A stretch of DNA of 64,000 nucleotides, taken from Catenuloplanes indicus. Its GTDB lineage: Bacteria; Actinomycetota; Actinomycetes; Mycobacteriales; Micromonosporaceae. The notes beneath the pieces are model-generated. The model was not told the DNA's origin, did not search any database, and worked only from the letters and a program-made list of their open reading frames with translations. A program made the translations under genes and the position numbers. Positions 33,951 to 43,397 of the stretch are shown here, in pieces; within the stretch, counting starts at the first letter, position 1; every line of letters begins with the position of its first letter. The stretch is from positions 5,952,001 to 6,016,000 of the forward strand of contig NZ_JAUSUZ010000001.1 in NCBI RefSeq assembly GCF_030813715.1. Reading direction: 5' to 3'.

Positions 33951-34146
33951 GATGCGAGGTGCGCAGCTCGTGAATCGGCGCACCCCACTCGACGGCCAGG
34001 TCACCGACCTCGGCCGCGGTCAGCCCGGTGACCCGCAGTAGCCCGTGCCCGGCGACCGTGACGTGACCGCCGCCGTCCGCGAGCGCGCCGCGCAGTTCGC
34101 CGGCGTGTGGCGAGCGCACCCAGACGACCTTCCTGGTCATGGTCAT
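33940..34146 (-). pseudogene. Remnant C-terminus of a DrrA-type ABC transporter ATPase
   Basis: A 68-codon frame: VVWVRSPHAGELRGALADGG, then LLRVTGLTAAEVGDLA and IHELRTSHHAD. This is the accessory C-terminal region that follows the ATPase core in antibiotic-type ABC ATPases (usual form VRVRSPxxxxLxxAL...VxGLxAxxVGxLAxxxxxxLHEL). No Walker A, signature or Walker B part exists upstream; the frame now starts with its own ATG. It overlaps the kinase start, as an intact drrA would in many two-component operons. Whether the peptide is made is unknown. Confidence 0.65.
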
Positions 34147-34385
34147 AGCAGGACGGTACGTACAACGGTGGTCCGGCCGCGACAGCCCGCGGGTTGATTC
34201 GGGCTGTCAGCCGATGGTGGCGCGGCCCTCCTCCCGAGGGATGACGAGCTTCATGCGCGATTCGGACTGTTACTGCGCGGATCGGATCGACTGCGGGCCG
34301 CACTTGCGCATAGATTCGGCAGCGGCCTTTCATTGCCCTCAGTGGAACGGCCGGTGACGGAACGAGAAGAGCGGAGGCGTGGGGC

Positions 34386-34721
34386 GTGGGTCAGCCATCC
34401 GACATCGAAGGCGACGCCGCGCGGGCGCTCGAGGCGCTTCGCCGTGCCGCGCACTTCCTCGCGCACTACGAGGCGGCGCAGGCGGCGCTGTCGCCGGGCG
34501 TGCCGCCGGCCCGGTCACCGCTGACCGCGCTGGTCGAGGAGGGGGTGGACGCCGCCGACCGGGTGCTCGGCCATCTGCGAGCGGGGTCCCGGGGCGAGTG
34601 GTCGGTGATCTCCGGCGGGACCGCACCCTGGTCGGTGCTGACCGAGCGCGGCACCGCCGCACCGGCCCGGGCTCCGGTCGTGCCACGGCCGGCCGCCGGT
34701 CAGGGAGACCCGGGTGAATGA
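34386..34721 (+). CDS. Hypothetical protein
   Basis: A 111-residue protein, helical in its first 75 residues (DIEGDAARALEALRRAAHFL, ARSPLTALVEEGVDAADRVLGHL) with a Pro/Ala-rich tail. No family recognised. GTG at 34386 has GGAGG about 10 nt upstream. It ends at 34721, 1 nt from the end of the converging AraC gene. The 240 nt to its left hold no clear gene and should contain the divergent promoters. Confidence 0.6.
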   Translation: MGQPSDIEGDAARALEALRRAAHFLAHYEAAQAALSPGVPPARSPLTALVEEGVDAADRVLGHLRAGSRGEWSVISGGTAPWSVLTERGTAAPARAPVVPRPAAGQGDPGE

Positions 34722-34722
34722 C

Positions 34723-35742
34723 TCACGTCTCGCGCAGCGTCTCCGAGGGCAGCAGGCCGAAGCGGCGGCGGTACGCGGCCGCGAACCGTCCGAGGTGGAC
34801 GAACCCCCAGCGGTGCGCCACCTCGGAGACCGTGATCGCCCCGGGCGCGCTGGTGGACAGCTCCAGGTGCGCGCGCCCGAGCCGTACGTCCTGGAGGTAG
34901 ATCATCGGGGTGACGCCCACGTGCCGGCGGAAGCCGTCCTGCAGCGAGCGTGCGCTGATCCCGGCCACCCGGGCCAGCGAGGCCGTGGTGAACGGCCGGG
35001 CCGGGTCCGCCTCCATCGCGTCGATCGCGCGCTTGACCGAGCGTGGCCGGCTCGGCGCCGCCGGTTCGTTCAGCTCGTCGCTGTACTGGTGGTGCACCGC
35101 GAGCAGCAGGCCGCCGAGCATCGAGGCCCAGAGCCGCTCCGCGATCATCGGGCGGTAGATCATGCCGTCCGCCGCGCACAGCTCCGCATGCACCAGCCCG
35201 GCGAGCGCGCTCCAGCTGCGGCCCATGCCGCGGGACAGGTCGAACCGGCGGGACAGCCGCAGCGGCCCGCGGACCGGGTGTCCGAGCAGTGACTCCAGCT
35301 CCGCCTCCAGCGCGCCGGGCGCGAGCGCGACGGTGACCGGCCGGGTGTCCGGGCGCCACCACGCGCGGGCCGGTGAGCCGGGCCGGTAGACCGAGCCTTC
35401 CAGCGTGGTCGCGGTGGTGACGATGCCGCGCTGCTCGGTGAACAGGCGTCCGGCCGGGGCCAGGCCGATGTTGTAGTCGTCCAGGTCCGGCGCGGTCACC
35501 TGGACCGCCTCGTCCGCCTCCCACTCGGACATGATCACCGGCCCGAAGCGCAGGACCCGCAGCCGGCACCGCGCGGGGGCGGCACCGATCGCGGTGACCC
35601 AGCGCGGCGCCGAGAAGATCTCGTCGGCGAGCTGCTGGATCTCGGCGGTGCTCCCGGCTCGCATGGCGAACATGGGGCTGGGATCCCCGAACGCGGTGCC
35701 GGCCGCCGGGAGAAAATGATCTCCCAAGGTGTCGGCTCGCAT
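34723..35742 (-). CDS. AraC-family transcriptional regulator
   Basis: A 339-residue regulator. The C-terminal third (about 240-335) has two HTH motifs (FTTASLARVAGISARSLQDGF and ITVSEVAHRWGFVHLGRFAAAYRRRFG). The N-terminal part resembles AraC-binding-like domains of the group that includes EutR-like proteins (APARCRLRVLRFGPVIMSEW). ATG at 35742 has no clear ribosome site; a longer frame reaches 35778. It lies just past the Tad operon and could control it or an unlinked target. Confidence 0.85.
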   Translation of the reverse strand: MRADTLGDHFLPAAGTAFGDPSPMFAMRAGSTAEIQQLADEIFSAPRWVTAIGAAPARCRLRVLRFGPVIMSEWEADEAVQVTAPDLDDYNIGLAPAGRLFTEQRGIVTTATTLEGSVYRPGSPARAWWRPDTRPVTVALAPGALEAELESLLGHPVRGPLRLSRRFDLSRGMGRSWSALAGLVHAELCAADGMIYRPMIAERLWASMLGGLLLAVHHQYSDELNEPAAPSRPRSVKRAIDAMEADPARPFTTASLARVAGISARSLQDGFRRHVGVTPMIYLQDVRLGRAHLELSTSAPGAITVSEVAHRWGFVHLGRFAAAYRRRFGLLPSETLRET

Positions 35743-35830
35743 ACACCGAGTATTCGTACTCCGGCGTCGCACGTGCAACTTGCTCGTCCGATAGGGGACT
35801 CCCGCCGTCCGGGTGTTGGCCGAAAACAGC

Positions 35831-36757
35831 TCAGAACGACCTCATGATGGACAGGATGCCCGGGCCCAGCACCACCACGAACATCGCCGGGAAGATGCAG
35901 AACAGCACCGGGAAGAGGATCTTCACGGGCACCTTCTGCGCCTGCTCCTCCGCGCGCTGCCGGCTCTTCGTGCGCATCTCGCTGGCCTGCTCGCGCAGCA
36001 CCGACGCGATCGGCACGCCCAGCTCGCCGGAGTGGATGATCGCCGAGACGAAGCCCTTCAGCTCCAGCACCGTGGTCCGGGCGGCCATCGCGCGCAGCGC
36101 CTCGGTGCGGGACTTGCCGATCTGCATCTCCTGCAGCACCCGGAACAGCTCGCGCACCATCGGGCCCTTGCCGTGCCGGGCCACCTGGGCCAGCGCCGCG
36201 TCGAAGCCGAGACCGGCCTCCACGCTGATCACCAGCGTGTCCAGCACGTCCGGCAGGCTGCGGGCCAGCTCCTGCTGCCGCGCGCCGGCCCGGTTGCGGA
36301 CGATCAGGTCGCAGGCGTAGAAGCCGGCGATCGCACCGCCCAGCGCGCCGAGCAGCGCACCCTGTGCGCCGTCCAGCAGCGTACCGATGACCAGCCAGGT
36401 CAGCAGGCCGCTGACCAGGCCGATGCCCTTGCCGCGGAGCACCTGGTCGACCGTCATGTTCGCCGGGTTGCCGGCGAAGTCGAGCTGACGCTCCAGCCGC
36501 TGCACGCCGGTGCCGGGCGTCAGCGCGCGGCCGAGGTGCTCCAGCCGGTCGCCGAGCGCGCGTAGCCAGGCCGGGACCGCGGAGCTGCGCGCGCCCGGCT
36601 CCACCCGGTGCGTCCCGGCCTGGGCCCGTGCCCGGTCGAACGCCTGGAGCGAGCGGACCAGGTTGCCGCCCGCGGTCTCCCGGGCGGGCACCGCGGCCAG
36701 CGCGAGGACGACCGCGCTACCGGCGAGCGCGGACAGACCGGCGACGAGCAGCAACAT
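35831..36757 (-). CDS. tadC: Tad pilus inner-membrane platform protein TadC
   Basis: A 308-residue T2SSF-domain protein: N-terminal helix, central helices (GIGLVSGLLTWLVIGTLLDG, ALLGALGGAIAGFYACDL), the cytoplasmic T2SSF segment ARSLPDVLDTLVISVEAGLGFDAAL ... SGELGVPIASVLREQA, and a C-terminal helix. It forms the pilus assembly platform with TadB. It starts within the tadB stop (TGATG) and is the last gene of the operon. Confidence 0.9.
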   Translation of the reverse strand: MLLLVAGLSALAGSAVVLALAAVPARETAGGNLVRSLQAFDRARAQAGTHRVEPGARSSAVPAWLRALGDRLEHLGRALTPGTGVQRLERQLDFAGNPANMTVDQVLRGKGIGLVSGLLTWLVIGTLLDGAQGALLGALGGAIAGFYACDLIVRNRAGARQQELARSLPDVLDTLVISVEAGLGFDAALAQVARHGKGPMVRELFRVLQEMQIGKSRTEALRAMAARTTVLELKGFVSAIIHSGELGVPIASVLREQASEMRTKSRQRAEEQAQKVPVKILFPVLFCIFPAMFVVVLGPGILSIMRSF

Positions 36758-38379
36758 CAGACCTTCACCTCGACGAGACGACGCAGCCAGACCGCGCCGA
36801 CGGTGAGCAGGACGGCCGCGACCGCGACCATGGCGAGCCCGGCCGGCTCGGTGTATAGCGGGCGGACGTATTCCGGCCGCAGCACCAGCAGCACCGCGGC
36901 GATGACGAACGGCATCGCGAACAGGATGATCCCGGAGAGCCGGCCCTCGGCGGAGAGCGCGCGCACGTGCCGGTTGAGCTTGGCCCGCTCGCGCATGGTG
37001 TGCACCGCGGTCTCCAGCACCTCGGAGAGGTTGCCGCCGACCTCGCGCTGGATCCGGATCGCCATCACGATCCAGCCAACGTCCGGGTTGTTGTTGCGCT
37101 CGCCGACCCGGTCCAGCGCGTTCTCCAGGTCATCGCCCAGCCGGGTCTCGGCCATCGCGCGGCCCAGCTCCGTGCTGACCGGCGCCTGGCCCTCGCGGAC
37201 CACCGCGTCGATCGACTGGTTCAGCGTGAAGCCGGAGCGCAGCGCGCCGACCATCAGCCGCAGCGCGTCCGGCAGCTGGTCGGTGAACGCGCGGCTGCGC
37301 CGCCCGGCCCGGAACGACAGCCACTGGCCGGGGCCGACCCAGCCGGCCAGCGCGCCGGTCAGCAGGCCGAACCAGGAGCCGAACAGCGCGCCGATCGCCA
37401 CCGTGGAGACCACCGTGATCGCGATCCGGACCAGCAGCCACTCGGCCGGGTCCAGCGCGACGCCGGCGCGCTGCACGGACATCTCGATCGAGGCGCGCAG
37501 CTTCGGGCTCAGCCGGCCGTCCAGCCAGTGCAGGATGCCCAGCACCAGCCGGGTCTGCGCGGTGAACCGCTGTTCGTCCGGCACGGTGCCGCGCGCGTCG
37601 GTGAACTGCCGCAGCGTGTCCAGCCGGCGTTGGAACTCGTTGCGCCGGCCACCGCCGGAGAACAGCAGCCAGCCGCCGATCGCGGCGGCCGCGGCCAGCG
37701 CGGCAACCGCCGCGATCAGCAGCCCGCGGCCGGAACCACGCGCACCACCGGCAGATTCAAGATCATTCGAGGGTACGGATGCGGGCGCACCGGCCCGCTC
37801 CGAGACCGACGCGGCCGGCGTCGAGGTGCCCGCGGGCGTCCGCGACGCGCTCACCGGGACGGGAGCCGCCGATCCGGTCGCGTCCGCCGCCGGGCCGGTC
37901 GCGCCTACCGCGCGGTCAGTCGCGTCAACCGGGCGGTCAGTCGGGTCTACCGGGCGGTCGGTCGCGCCGACCGCCGGGCCGGTCGGGTCTGCCGCGCGGT
38001 CGGTCGTGCCCGCCGACGGGGACGCCGGTGCGCCGGCGAACGAGACGCGCTCGGTCGCCACCGCGAAGTCGTCGTCGCCCGGCACCGCCAGCACCACCCG
38101 TACGGTGGCGTCCGTGCCGGCCAGCTCGGCCGGGACGGACGCGCGCAGCCGGCGCCCGTCCAGCTCCGCCGGGAGCGTGCGGTCGCCGACCATCACCCGC
38201 AGCCGGGACGCGTCCAGGCCGTCCTGGAGTCCCTGCGCGGTGAGCCGGAACGAGACCTGGCCCGGGGTCACCTTCGTGCCGCTGAGGGTCAGTTCGACCG
38301 GGTCCGCGTACGCCGGGGTCGCGCCGATGACCAGCGACAACCCCAGCGCGGCGACGGACAGGGCTGCCGCGCGCCTCAT
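36757..38379 (-). CDS. tadB: TadB with a secreted N-terminal extension
   Basis: A 540-residue protein, far longer than the usual roughly 300. Residues 1-25 are a Sec signal ([20 protein letters not shown], cut after AYA), 26-118 a beta-rich extracellular domain, 126-172 a run of seven-residue repeats (V-G/D-A/P-T-D-R-A/P), 219-241 a membrane helix, and about 245-540 the T2SSF platform domain (DQLPDALRLMVGALRSGFTLNQS, IQREVGGNLSEVL). The start overlaps the tadA stop by 4 nt, so the extension is part of the same gene. Confidence 0.88.
   Translation of the reverse strand: MRRAAALSVAALGLSLVIGATPAYADPVELTLSGTKVTPGQVSFRLTAQGLQDGLDASRLRVMVGDRTLPAELDGRRLRASVPAELAGTDATVRVVLAVPGDDDFAVATERVSFAGAPASPSAGTTDRAADPTGPAVGATDRPVDPTDRPVDATDRAVGATGPAADATGSAAPVPVSASRTPAGTSTPAASVSERAGAPASVPSNDLESAGGARGSGRGLLIAAVAALAAAAAIGGWLLFSGGGRRNEFQRRLDTLRQFTDARGTVPDEQRFTAQTRLVLGILHWLDGRLSPKLRASIEMSVQRAGVALDPAEWLLVRIAITVVSTVAIGALFGSWFGLLTGALAGWVGPGQWLSFRAGRRSRAFTDQLPDALRLMVGALRSGFTLNQSIDAVVREGQAPVSTELGRAMAETRLGDDLENALDRVGERNNNPDVGWIVMAIRIQREVGGNLSEVLETAVHTMRERAKLNRHVRALSAEGRLSGIILFAMPFVIAAVLLVLRPEYVRPLYTEPAGLAMVAVAAVLLTVGAVWLRRLVEVKV
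37864..38004. repeat. 21-bp minisatellite inside tadB
   Basis: About six imperfect copies of a 21-nt unit coding a seven-residue repeat (for example VDATDRA, VGATGPA) in the extracellular linker of TadB. Copy number could vary between strains without breaking the frame. Confidence 0.75.
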
Positions 38380-39776
38380 CGGATGGGACCTCCGAACATC
38401 TCCGGGTGCAGGACCACGCCGTGTGCTTCGAACCTCTCCGTGAACGTCGGCCGCAGACCCGTGGAGTTGAGCGTCCCCCGGAACCGCCCCTCCGAGTCAA
38501 CCCCGGCGTGGTAGTCGAAGAGGAACAGGTCCTGGAGCGTCACCACGTCCGACTCCATGCCGACCACCTCGGTGACGTGCGTGATCCGGCGCGAGCCGTC
38601 CTTGAGCCGGGCAACCTGGATGATCAGGTCGACGGCGGACGCGACCTGGTCCCGGATCGCGCGGATCGGCAGGTCCATGCCGGCCATCAGGACCAGCGTC
38701 TCCAGCCGGGACAGCGCGTCCCGCGGCGTATTGGCGTGCAGCGTGGTGAGCGAGCCGTCGTGACCGGTGTTCATCGCCTGGAGCATGTCGAGCGCGGCGC
38801 CGTCGCGGACCTCGCCGACCACGATCCGGTCCGGGCGCATGCGCAGCGCGTTGCGGACCAGGTCACGGGTGGAGACCGCGCCGCGGCCCTCGGAGTTCGC
38901 CGGGCGGGACTCCAGACGTACCACGTGATCCTGGCGCAGTTGAAGTTCGGCCGCGTCCTCCACGGTGACGATCCGCTCGTCGTCCGGGATGAACCCGGAC
39001 AGGATGTTCAGCGTGGTGGTCTTGCCGGAGCCGGTGCCGCCGCTGACCACGATGTTCAGCCGCGCCGCCACGCAGGCCTGGAGCACGTCCGCGGTCTGCT
39101 TGGTGAGCGTGCCGAACCGGATCAGGTCCTGCACGGTCAGCGTCTCCGCGGCGAACTTGCGGATGGTCAGCGACGAGCCGTCCAGCGCCAGCGGCGCCAC
39201 GATCGCGTTGACCCGGCTGCCGTCCGCGAGGCGTGCGTCCACCATCGGGCTGGCCTCGTCCACGTGCCGGCCGACCCGGGACACGATCCGGTCGATGATC
39301 CGGCGCAGGTGGGTCTCGTCGGTGAACTGCGTGTTCGCGGCCTGCAACCGGCCGTTGCGCTCGATGTAGACGCGGCGCGGCCCGTTCACCATGATCTCGG
39401 AGATGGACGGGTCGCGCAGCAGCGACTCCAGCGGGCCGTGCCCGAGGATCTCGTCCACCGCGTCCTGGGTGATCCGCACCCGGTCCGCGCCGGTCAGCGG
39501 CGTCTCCTCGCGGGCCAGCAGCTCCGCGATGGTCTGCCGCACCTGCTGCTCCAGGTCCTCGGCCTCGTCGATCTCGGTGTACAGCTTCGGGCCGAGGATC
39601 TCGCCCAGCTCGCGCTGGATCCGCGCGCGCACCTCGTTGACCGGGTCGGCGACCTGACGGCCGACCGCGCGGGCGCGCTCGCCCACCGAGCGCTCCTGGG
39701 TGACCGGGCCGTCGGTGTTGCGGAGGATCGCCTCGGCGCCGGACTGGCGCGCTTGGATGATGTCTGCGAGACCCAC
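38376..39776 (-). CDS. tadA: Tad pilus assembly ATPase TadA/CpaF
   Basis: A 466-residue secretion ATPase: N-terminal domain ([21 protein letters not shown]), Walker [16 protein letters not shown], Asp box VTVEDAAEL, Walker [14 protein letters not shown], and His box [12 protein letters not shown]. It powers Flp pilin export or assembly at the cytoplasmic face. It lies 3 nt past the tadZ stop and overlaps tadB by 4 nt. Confidence 0.93.
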   Translation of the reverse strand: MGLADIIQARQSGAEAILRNTDGPVTQERSVGERARAVGRQVADPVNEVRARIQRELGEILGPKLYTEIDEAEDLEQQVRQTIAELLAREETPLTGADRVRITQDAVDEILGHGPLESLLRDPSISEIMVNGPRRVYIERNGRLQAANTQFTDETHLRRIIDRIVSRVGRHVDEASPMVDARLADGSRVNAIVAPLALDGSSLTIRKFAAETLTVQDLIRFGTLTKQTADVLQACVAARLNIVVSGGTGSGKTTTLNILSGFIPDDERIVTVEDAAELQLRQDHVVRLESRPANSEGRGAVSTRDLVRNALRMRPDRIVVGEVRDGAALDMLQAMNTGHDGSLTTLHANTPRDALSRLETLVLMAGMDLPIRAIRDQVASAVDLIIQVARLKDGSRRITHVTEVVGMESDVVTLQDLFLFDYHAGVDSEGRFRGTLNSTGLRPTFTERFEAHGVVLHPEMFGGPIR

Positions 39777-39779
39777 TGA

Positions 39780-40976
39780 TCAGCCCTTACGCGAGAGGAG
39801 GCCGCGACGGCGGCGGGTGACGGGTGCCGCCTCCACCGGGGCGACGCCGGCGATGAGGTCGGCCAGGTTGCGGATGGCCACGCTCACCGGGTGCACGGGG
39901 TGGTCGATCACCAGCGGCATGCCCTTGTTCACGCTGACCGGCACGTCCCGGGAGGACGGCATGCGGATGTCGATCTCGGTGCCGATCGCCTGCTCGACGT
40001 CGCCGTGGCTCAGGCCGACCTGTGAGTCGGAGCGGTTCAGCAGCGTCCGGACCTTCTCCCGCGGGTACTGCAGCATGTCGAACATGTCCAGCGTGAGCCG
40101 CACGCTCTTCAGCGTGGGCAGGTCCGGGACCACGATCGGGACGTACCAGTCGGTCACGTCCAGCGCGGAGAGCACCTGATAGCTGAAGAACGACGGCGTG
40201 TCCACCACGATGTAGTCGAACATCGTCCGTGCCACGCCCAGCAGCTCCGTGATCACCTCGCGGGTGACCTGGTCGCCCTCGGCCGGCGTGGTCGGCGCCA
40301 GCAGCGTGTCGACGCCGGGCCGGTAGTGGGTGAGCAGCGACCGTACGCCGTCGGTGTCCATCCGGCCGACCATCGGGATCGCGTCCGCGATGCTCCGCTC
40401 CGGCGCCATCTGCAGCATGATGCCGACGTCGCCGAACTGCAGGTCCAGGTCGACCAGGCAGACCCGGCGGGCGCCGTTCGCGGCCAGCGCCACGGCCAGG
40501 TTCGTGGCGACGACGCTCTTGCCGCAGCCGCCCTTGCCGGCGAACACCGTGACGATCTTGGCGTTCGACGGCTCGTTCGGGGTGACCACGGACGGGCTGA
40601 TCGTGGTGATCGCGTTCGCCAGGTCAGCCGTGCGCTGGCAGGCCGCGACCAGCGCGGTACGGTCGCCGGCCGGGACCATCTCGCGGACGCCGGCCCGCAG
40701 CGCCTCCTGCAGCGTCTCCAGGTCGATCACGTCGCGGATCAGCACCACGCCGACGGACGGCCGGTGCACCCGGTGGTACGCCGCGAACTCCAGTACCGCG
40801 CCCAGGTCGACGGTGCTGCCGAAGATCACGACCTTGATGTCGGCGCGCTTGCCCAGCTCCGCGCCCAGCTCCGGGAACGACTCGCACAGCTTGATGCCGT
40901 GCGTCACGTAGTCGTCGGCCGGGATGATCCGGGACGAGGGGTCCGCCTCGAGGTACAGCGTGTGCGTCAGGTTCAT
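39780..40976 (-). CDS. tadZ: Tad pilus localisation ATPase TadZ/CpaE
   Basis: A 398-residue protein: an N-terminal receiver-like domain without a clear phospho-Asp (about 1-125), then a MinD/ParA-type ATPase with deviant Walker A FAGKGGCGKSVVATNLAVAL, LVDLDLQFGD, and DYIVVDTPSFFS. TadZ places the pilus machine in the cell. ATG at 40976 has a weak ribosome site (GAGGCGAG); a longer upstream frame overlaps cpaB and is rejected. Confidence 0.92.
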   Translation of the reverse strand: MNLTHTLYLEADPSSRIIPADDYVTHGIKLCESFPELGAELGKRADIKVVIFGSTVDLGAVLEFAAYHRVHRPSVGVVLIRDVIDLETLQEALRAGVREMVPAGDRTALVAACQRTADLANAITTISPSVVTPNEPSNAKIVTVFAGKGGCGKSVVATNLAVALAANGARRVCLVDLDLQFGDVGIMLQMAPERSIADAIPMVGRMDTDGVRSLLTHYRPGVDTLLAPTTPAEGDQVTREVITELLGVARTMFDYIVVDTPSFFSYQVLSALDVTDWYVPIVVPDLPTLKSVRLTLDMFDMLQYPREKVRTLLNRSDSQVGLSHGDVEQAIGTEIDIRMPSSRDVPVSVNKGMPLVIDHPVHPVSVAIRNLADLIAGVAPVEAAPVTRRRRGLLSRKG

Positions 40977-41005
40977 CGGTCTCGCCTCGTTCCCTTCTCG
41001 TGCGG

Positions 41006-41737
41006 CTAGTTGAAGAGGTCGCGGTCGGTGACGCCGTCGCCGACCGACACCCTGGCGGTCTCGTCGCGCAGCGCCAGGTACAGCGAGCCGGTCTGGGAGG
41101 CGTGTACCAGGCGCTCGGCCTGGTCCTGGTCGACCGCGACGGTGAGCATGGTGGTGGCCGGTGCGGTCTCGGCGCCGTTCTGCTGGACCGCGGTCACCGC
41201 CGCGCCCGCGCTGCCCCGCTCGCCCACGCCGATCACGTCGACCTCGGGCAGCAGCACCCGGGTGACCCGGCCGTCGCCGGACTCGTAGGTGTTGAAGATG
41301 GTGACCGTGGCACCGGGCCGGACGTAGCCCGCGACCTGCGCCGCGGCGCCGACCTGCACGCTGACCGCGAGCTTCCCGGCCGGCACCGGCAGGCCTCCGG
41401 TGAGCGCGGTCGGCGTGCCGAACATGCCGGCCAGCAGCAGCTGGCTCGCGCCGACCTCGCCGGTCAGGGCCAGGCCGTCCAGGTCCGCGGCCAGCTCGCC
41501 GAGCGCGCCCTGCGGCACGGTCTCGGCCGGCATCGCGACGCGCTGGGTCAGGCCCCGCTCGCGGATCTGCGCGCCGGTCGTACCGGCCGGGATCGTGCCG
41601 GTGCTGACCAGCACCCACACCGGGTCGGTCTGCGCCACCGCGCGCTCCTCGGCACCGCGCACGTACGCGATCACCGCGAAGCCGCCGAAGGCCGCCAGCA
41701 CGAGGGCGGCCATCACCGCCAGCATCCGTCTCTTCAC
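41006..41737 (-). CDS. cpaB: Flp pilus assembly protein CpaB/RcpC
   Basis: A 243-residue secreted/membrane protein: N-terminal membrane helix (MLAVMAALVLAAFGGFAVIA), a SAF domain (VSTGTIPAGTTGAQI to MPAETVPQGALGEL) and a CpaB region (LPVPAGKLAVSVQV, VAGYVRPGATVTIFNTY). SAF domains bind cell-wall glycans, so it may guide the pilus through peptidoglycan. It sits in the middle of the operon, 18 nt after tadG. Confidence 0.88.
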   Translation of the reverse strand: MKRRMLAVMAALVLAAFGGFAVIAYVRGAEERAVAQTDPVWVLVSTGTIPAGTTGAQIRERGLTQRVAMPAETVPQGALGELAADLDGLALTGEVGASQLLLAGMFGTPTALTGGLPVPAGKLAVSVQVGAAAQVAGYVRPGATVTIFNTYESGDGRVTRVLLPEVDVIGVGERGSAGAAVTAVQQNGAETAPATTMLTVAVDQDQAERLVHASQTGSLYLALRDETARVSVGDGVTDRDLFN

Positions 41738-41755
41738 GCCAGTGCTCTTCGGTGG

Positions 41756-42880
41756 CTAGCCCGCGCGCTTGAGGGTGGTAACCCCATAGCTACCGGGAAC
41801 TGACCGAGGCAGCGGCTTGAAGTATCCGTAGATGCACTGCTCGAAGCCGGTGCATGCGCCGGTGGCCGGCTCGCTCCGGGTCTGCGGCAGCAGGCCGAGC
41901 ACCGCGGTCAGCCGCCAGCCGGTCACCACGAACGGCGCATAGCCGATCAGGTGCGCGCTTCCGCCGGTGATCGTGTCGTAGATCGGGAGGTTCACCGGCG
42001 TACCGCTGCTGATCGCATTGTTGAGCACGGTCGTGCAGTTGGTGAACAGCAGTGCGCTGAGCACGCCGGCGGTGCCGCCCGCGGTGTCCGACGGATAGGT
42101 CAGGTTCCGGGTGCAGTCGCTGGAGTCGAGCCAGCCGAAGCCGGTACGGGTGCCCAGCAGCGTCGGCGCGGGACAGCCGGTGTGCGCTGCGTTGTCGCCG
42201 AGGATATGGATCGGTTTGACCGTCGTCGGATAGTTCGTCCCGTTAGTGGTCAGGCCGTTGTACACGCACGCGGTGACGGCCGCCGCGATCGAGCTGACCG
42301 GCCCGACCGTGGTGGGCGTGTTCCAGGTGACCCGGGAGCAGGCGCCGACCGGGGTGCCGTTGTTGTTCGCGCCGCCGGCCAGCGCACGCGCGAACACCGG
42401 CGGCAGCAGCGTGCTGCCGTCCGGGTTCTTCGTGCTGGTGTAGACCTCGACGTAGCCGACCGCGCCGGAGCCGGCCGCGGCGATCGCGGCCGCGCGCGTG
42501 CCGATGCACCGGGACAGGCTGGTGGAGCTGGTGTTCTCCGCGGGACAGGTGGAGGCCGAAGAGATCTTCGGGTTCAGCCCGCAGACCAGCGAGACCGTGA
42601 CCGCACCGTCCGACGCGTTCAGGTTCGCGTAGCTCTGCGCGCTCGCGGTGTAGGCCGAGCACGGCGACAGGCTGACCGCGCACTGGTTCGCCACCGCCCA
42701 GGCCGCGGCGTCCGCACCGGTGAGCAGTTCCTCCCGCTCCGCGTAGATCCGGCCGACGTCGACGACGAGCGCGCCCATGCCGAGCAGCACGCCGCCGGTC
42801 AGCAGAATCGCGACGAGCGCGGTGACCGCACCCCGGTCACCGCGCCTGTTCCTGGAGAAGATCGTGGTCAGCCTGCGCAC
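41756..42880 (-). CDS. TadG-like pseudopilin
   Basis: A 374-residue protein with an N-terminal prepilin-like region (RNRRGDRGAVTALVAILLTGGVLLGMGALVVDVGRIY; the cleavage Gly precedes the hydrophobic stretch) and a long extracellular part rich in Thr, Ser, Asn and Cys (about ten Cys). It is like the TadE/TadG minor pilins of actinobacterial Tad loci. Its start overlaps the tadE end by 13 nt. Local GC is lower and Thr/Asn use higher than in neighbours, as expected for a surface protein. Confidence 0.85.
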   Translation of the reverse strand: MRRLTTIFSRNRRGDRGAVTALVAILLTGGVLLGMGALVVDVGRIYAEREELLTGADAAAWAVANQCAVSLSPCSAYTASAQSYANLNASDGAVTVSLVCGLNPKISSASTCPAENTSSTSLSRCIGTRAAAIAAAGSGAVGYVEVYTSTKNPDGSTLLPPVFARALAGGANNNGTPVGACSRVTWNTPTTVGPVSSIAAAVTACVYNGLTTNGTNYPTTVKPIHILGDNAAHTGCPAPTLLGTRTGFGWLDSSDCTRNLTYPSDTAGGTAGVLSALLFTNCTTVLNNAISSGTPVNLPIYDTITGGSAHLIGYAPFVVTGWRLTAVLGLLPQTRSEPATGACTGFEQCIYGYFKPLPRSVPGSYGVTTLKRAG

Positions 42881-43323
42881 TGCATGACACCCTTCGCGCG
42901 TTGCGTGAAACCGTTGGCGGCCGAGCTGTCGTTGCTGATCAGCTTCAGGATCGGGCCGAGCGGCGTGATCGGGGACCAGGTCTGGAAGACGGTCACGGTC
43001 ACGTTCTGCGACGGGTCCGCGCTCGCACAGGCGACGGGGGAGGGCGAGTACGACACGGTGATGCCCGGCGCGACCCGGTCGACCTGGGCCTGCACCGGCT
43101 GGTTGAACGCGGCGGCCCGGGCACCCTCACGGGCGGCCTCGTTCAGGGTGATCTGGTTGGCCATCATCCGGCCGAAGTCGATGACGCCGAAGACGACGGC
43201 GAGCAGCAGCGGGAGGACGATCGCGAGCTCGACCGCCGCGGCTCCGCCGTCCTGCCTCCGGCCCCGCACCGGCCTGCGGACAGGCGTGGGCGGGGACGGA
43301 GGCACGCACGGGCGGAGCGTCAC
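42868..43323 (-). CDS. tadE: TadE-like pseudopilin
   Basis: A 151-residue protein: basic leader, then GGAAAVELAIVLPLLLAVVFG, IDFGRMMANQITLNEAAREGARAAA, which is the TadE signature (prepilin cleavage just before AAAVE, Glu at +5). The GTG at 43323 has AGGAG 7 nt upstream and decides the start; longer frames are shadows. It overlaps tadG by 13 nt. Confidence 0.9.
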   Translation of the reverse strand: MTLRPCVPPSPPTPVRRPVRGRRQDGGAAAVELAIVLPLLLAVVFGVIDFGRMMANQITLNEAAREGARAAAFNQPVQAQVDRVAPGITVSYSPSPVACASADPSQNVTVTVFQTWSPITPLGPILKLISNDSSAANGFTQRAKGVMQCAG

Positions 43324-43397
43324 GGTCGTACTCCTTCGCTCAGGATCGGGGTGGGCGGTCTGACGTCGGCCGCCGCGTCCAGCTGAGCGGCCATGCG

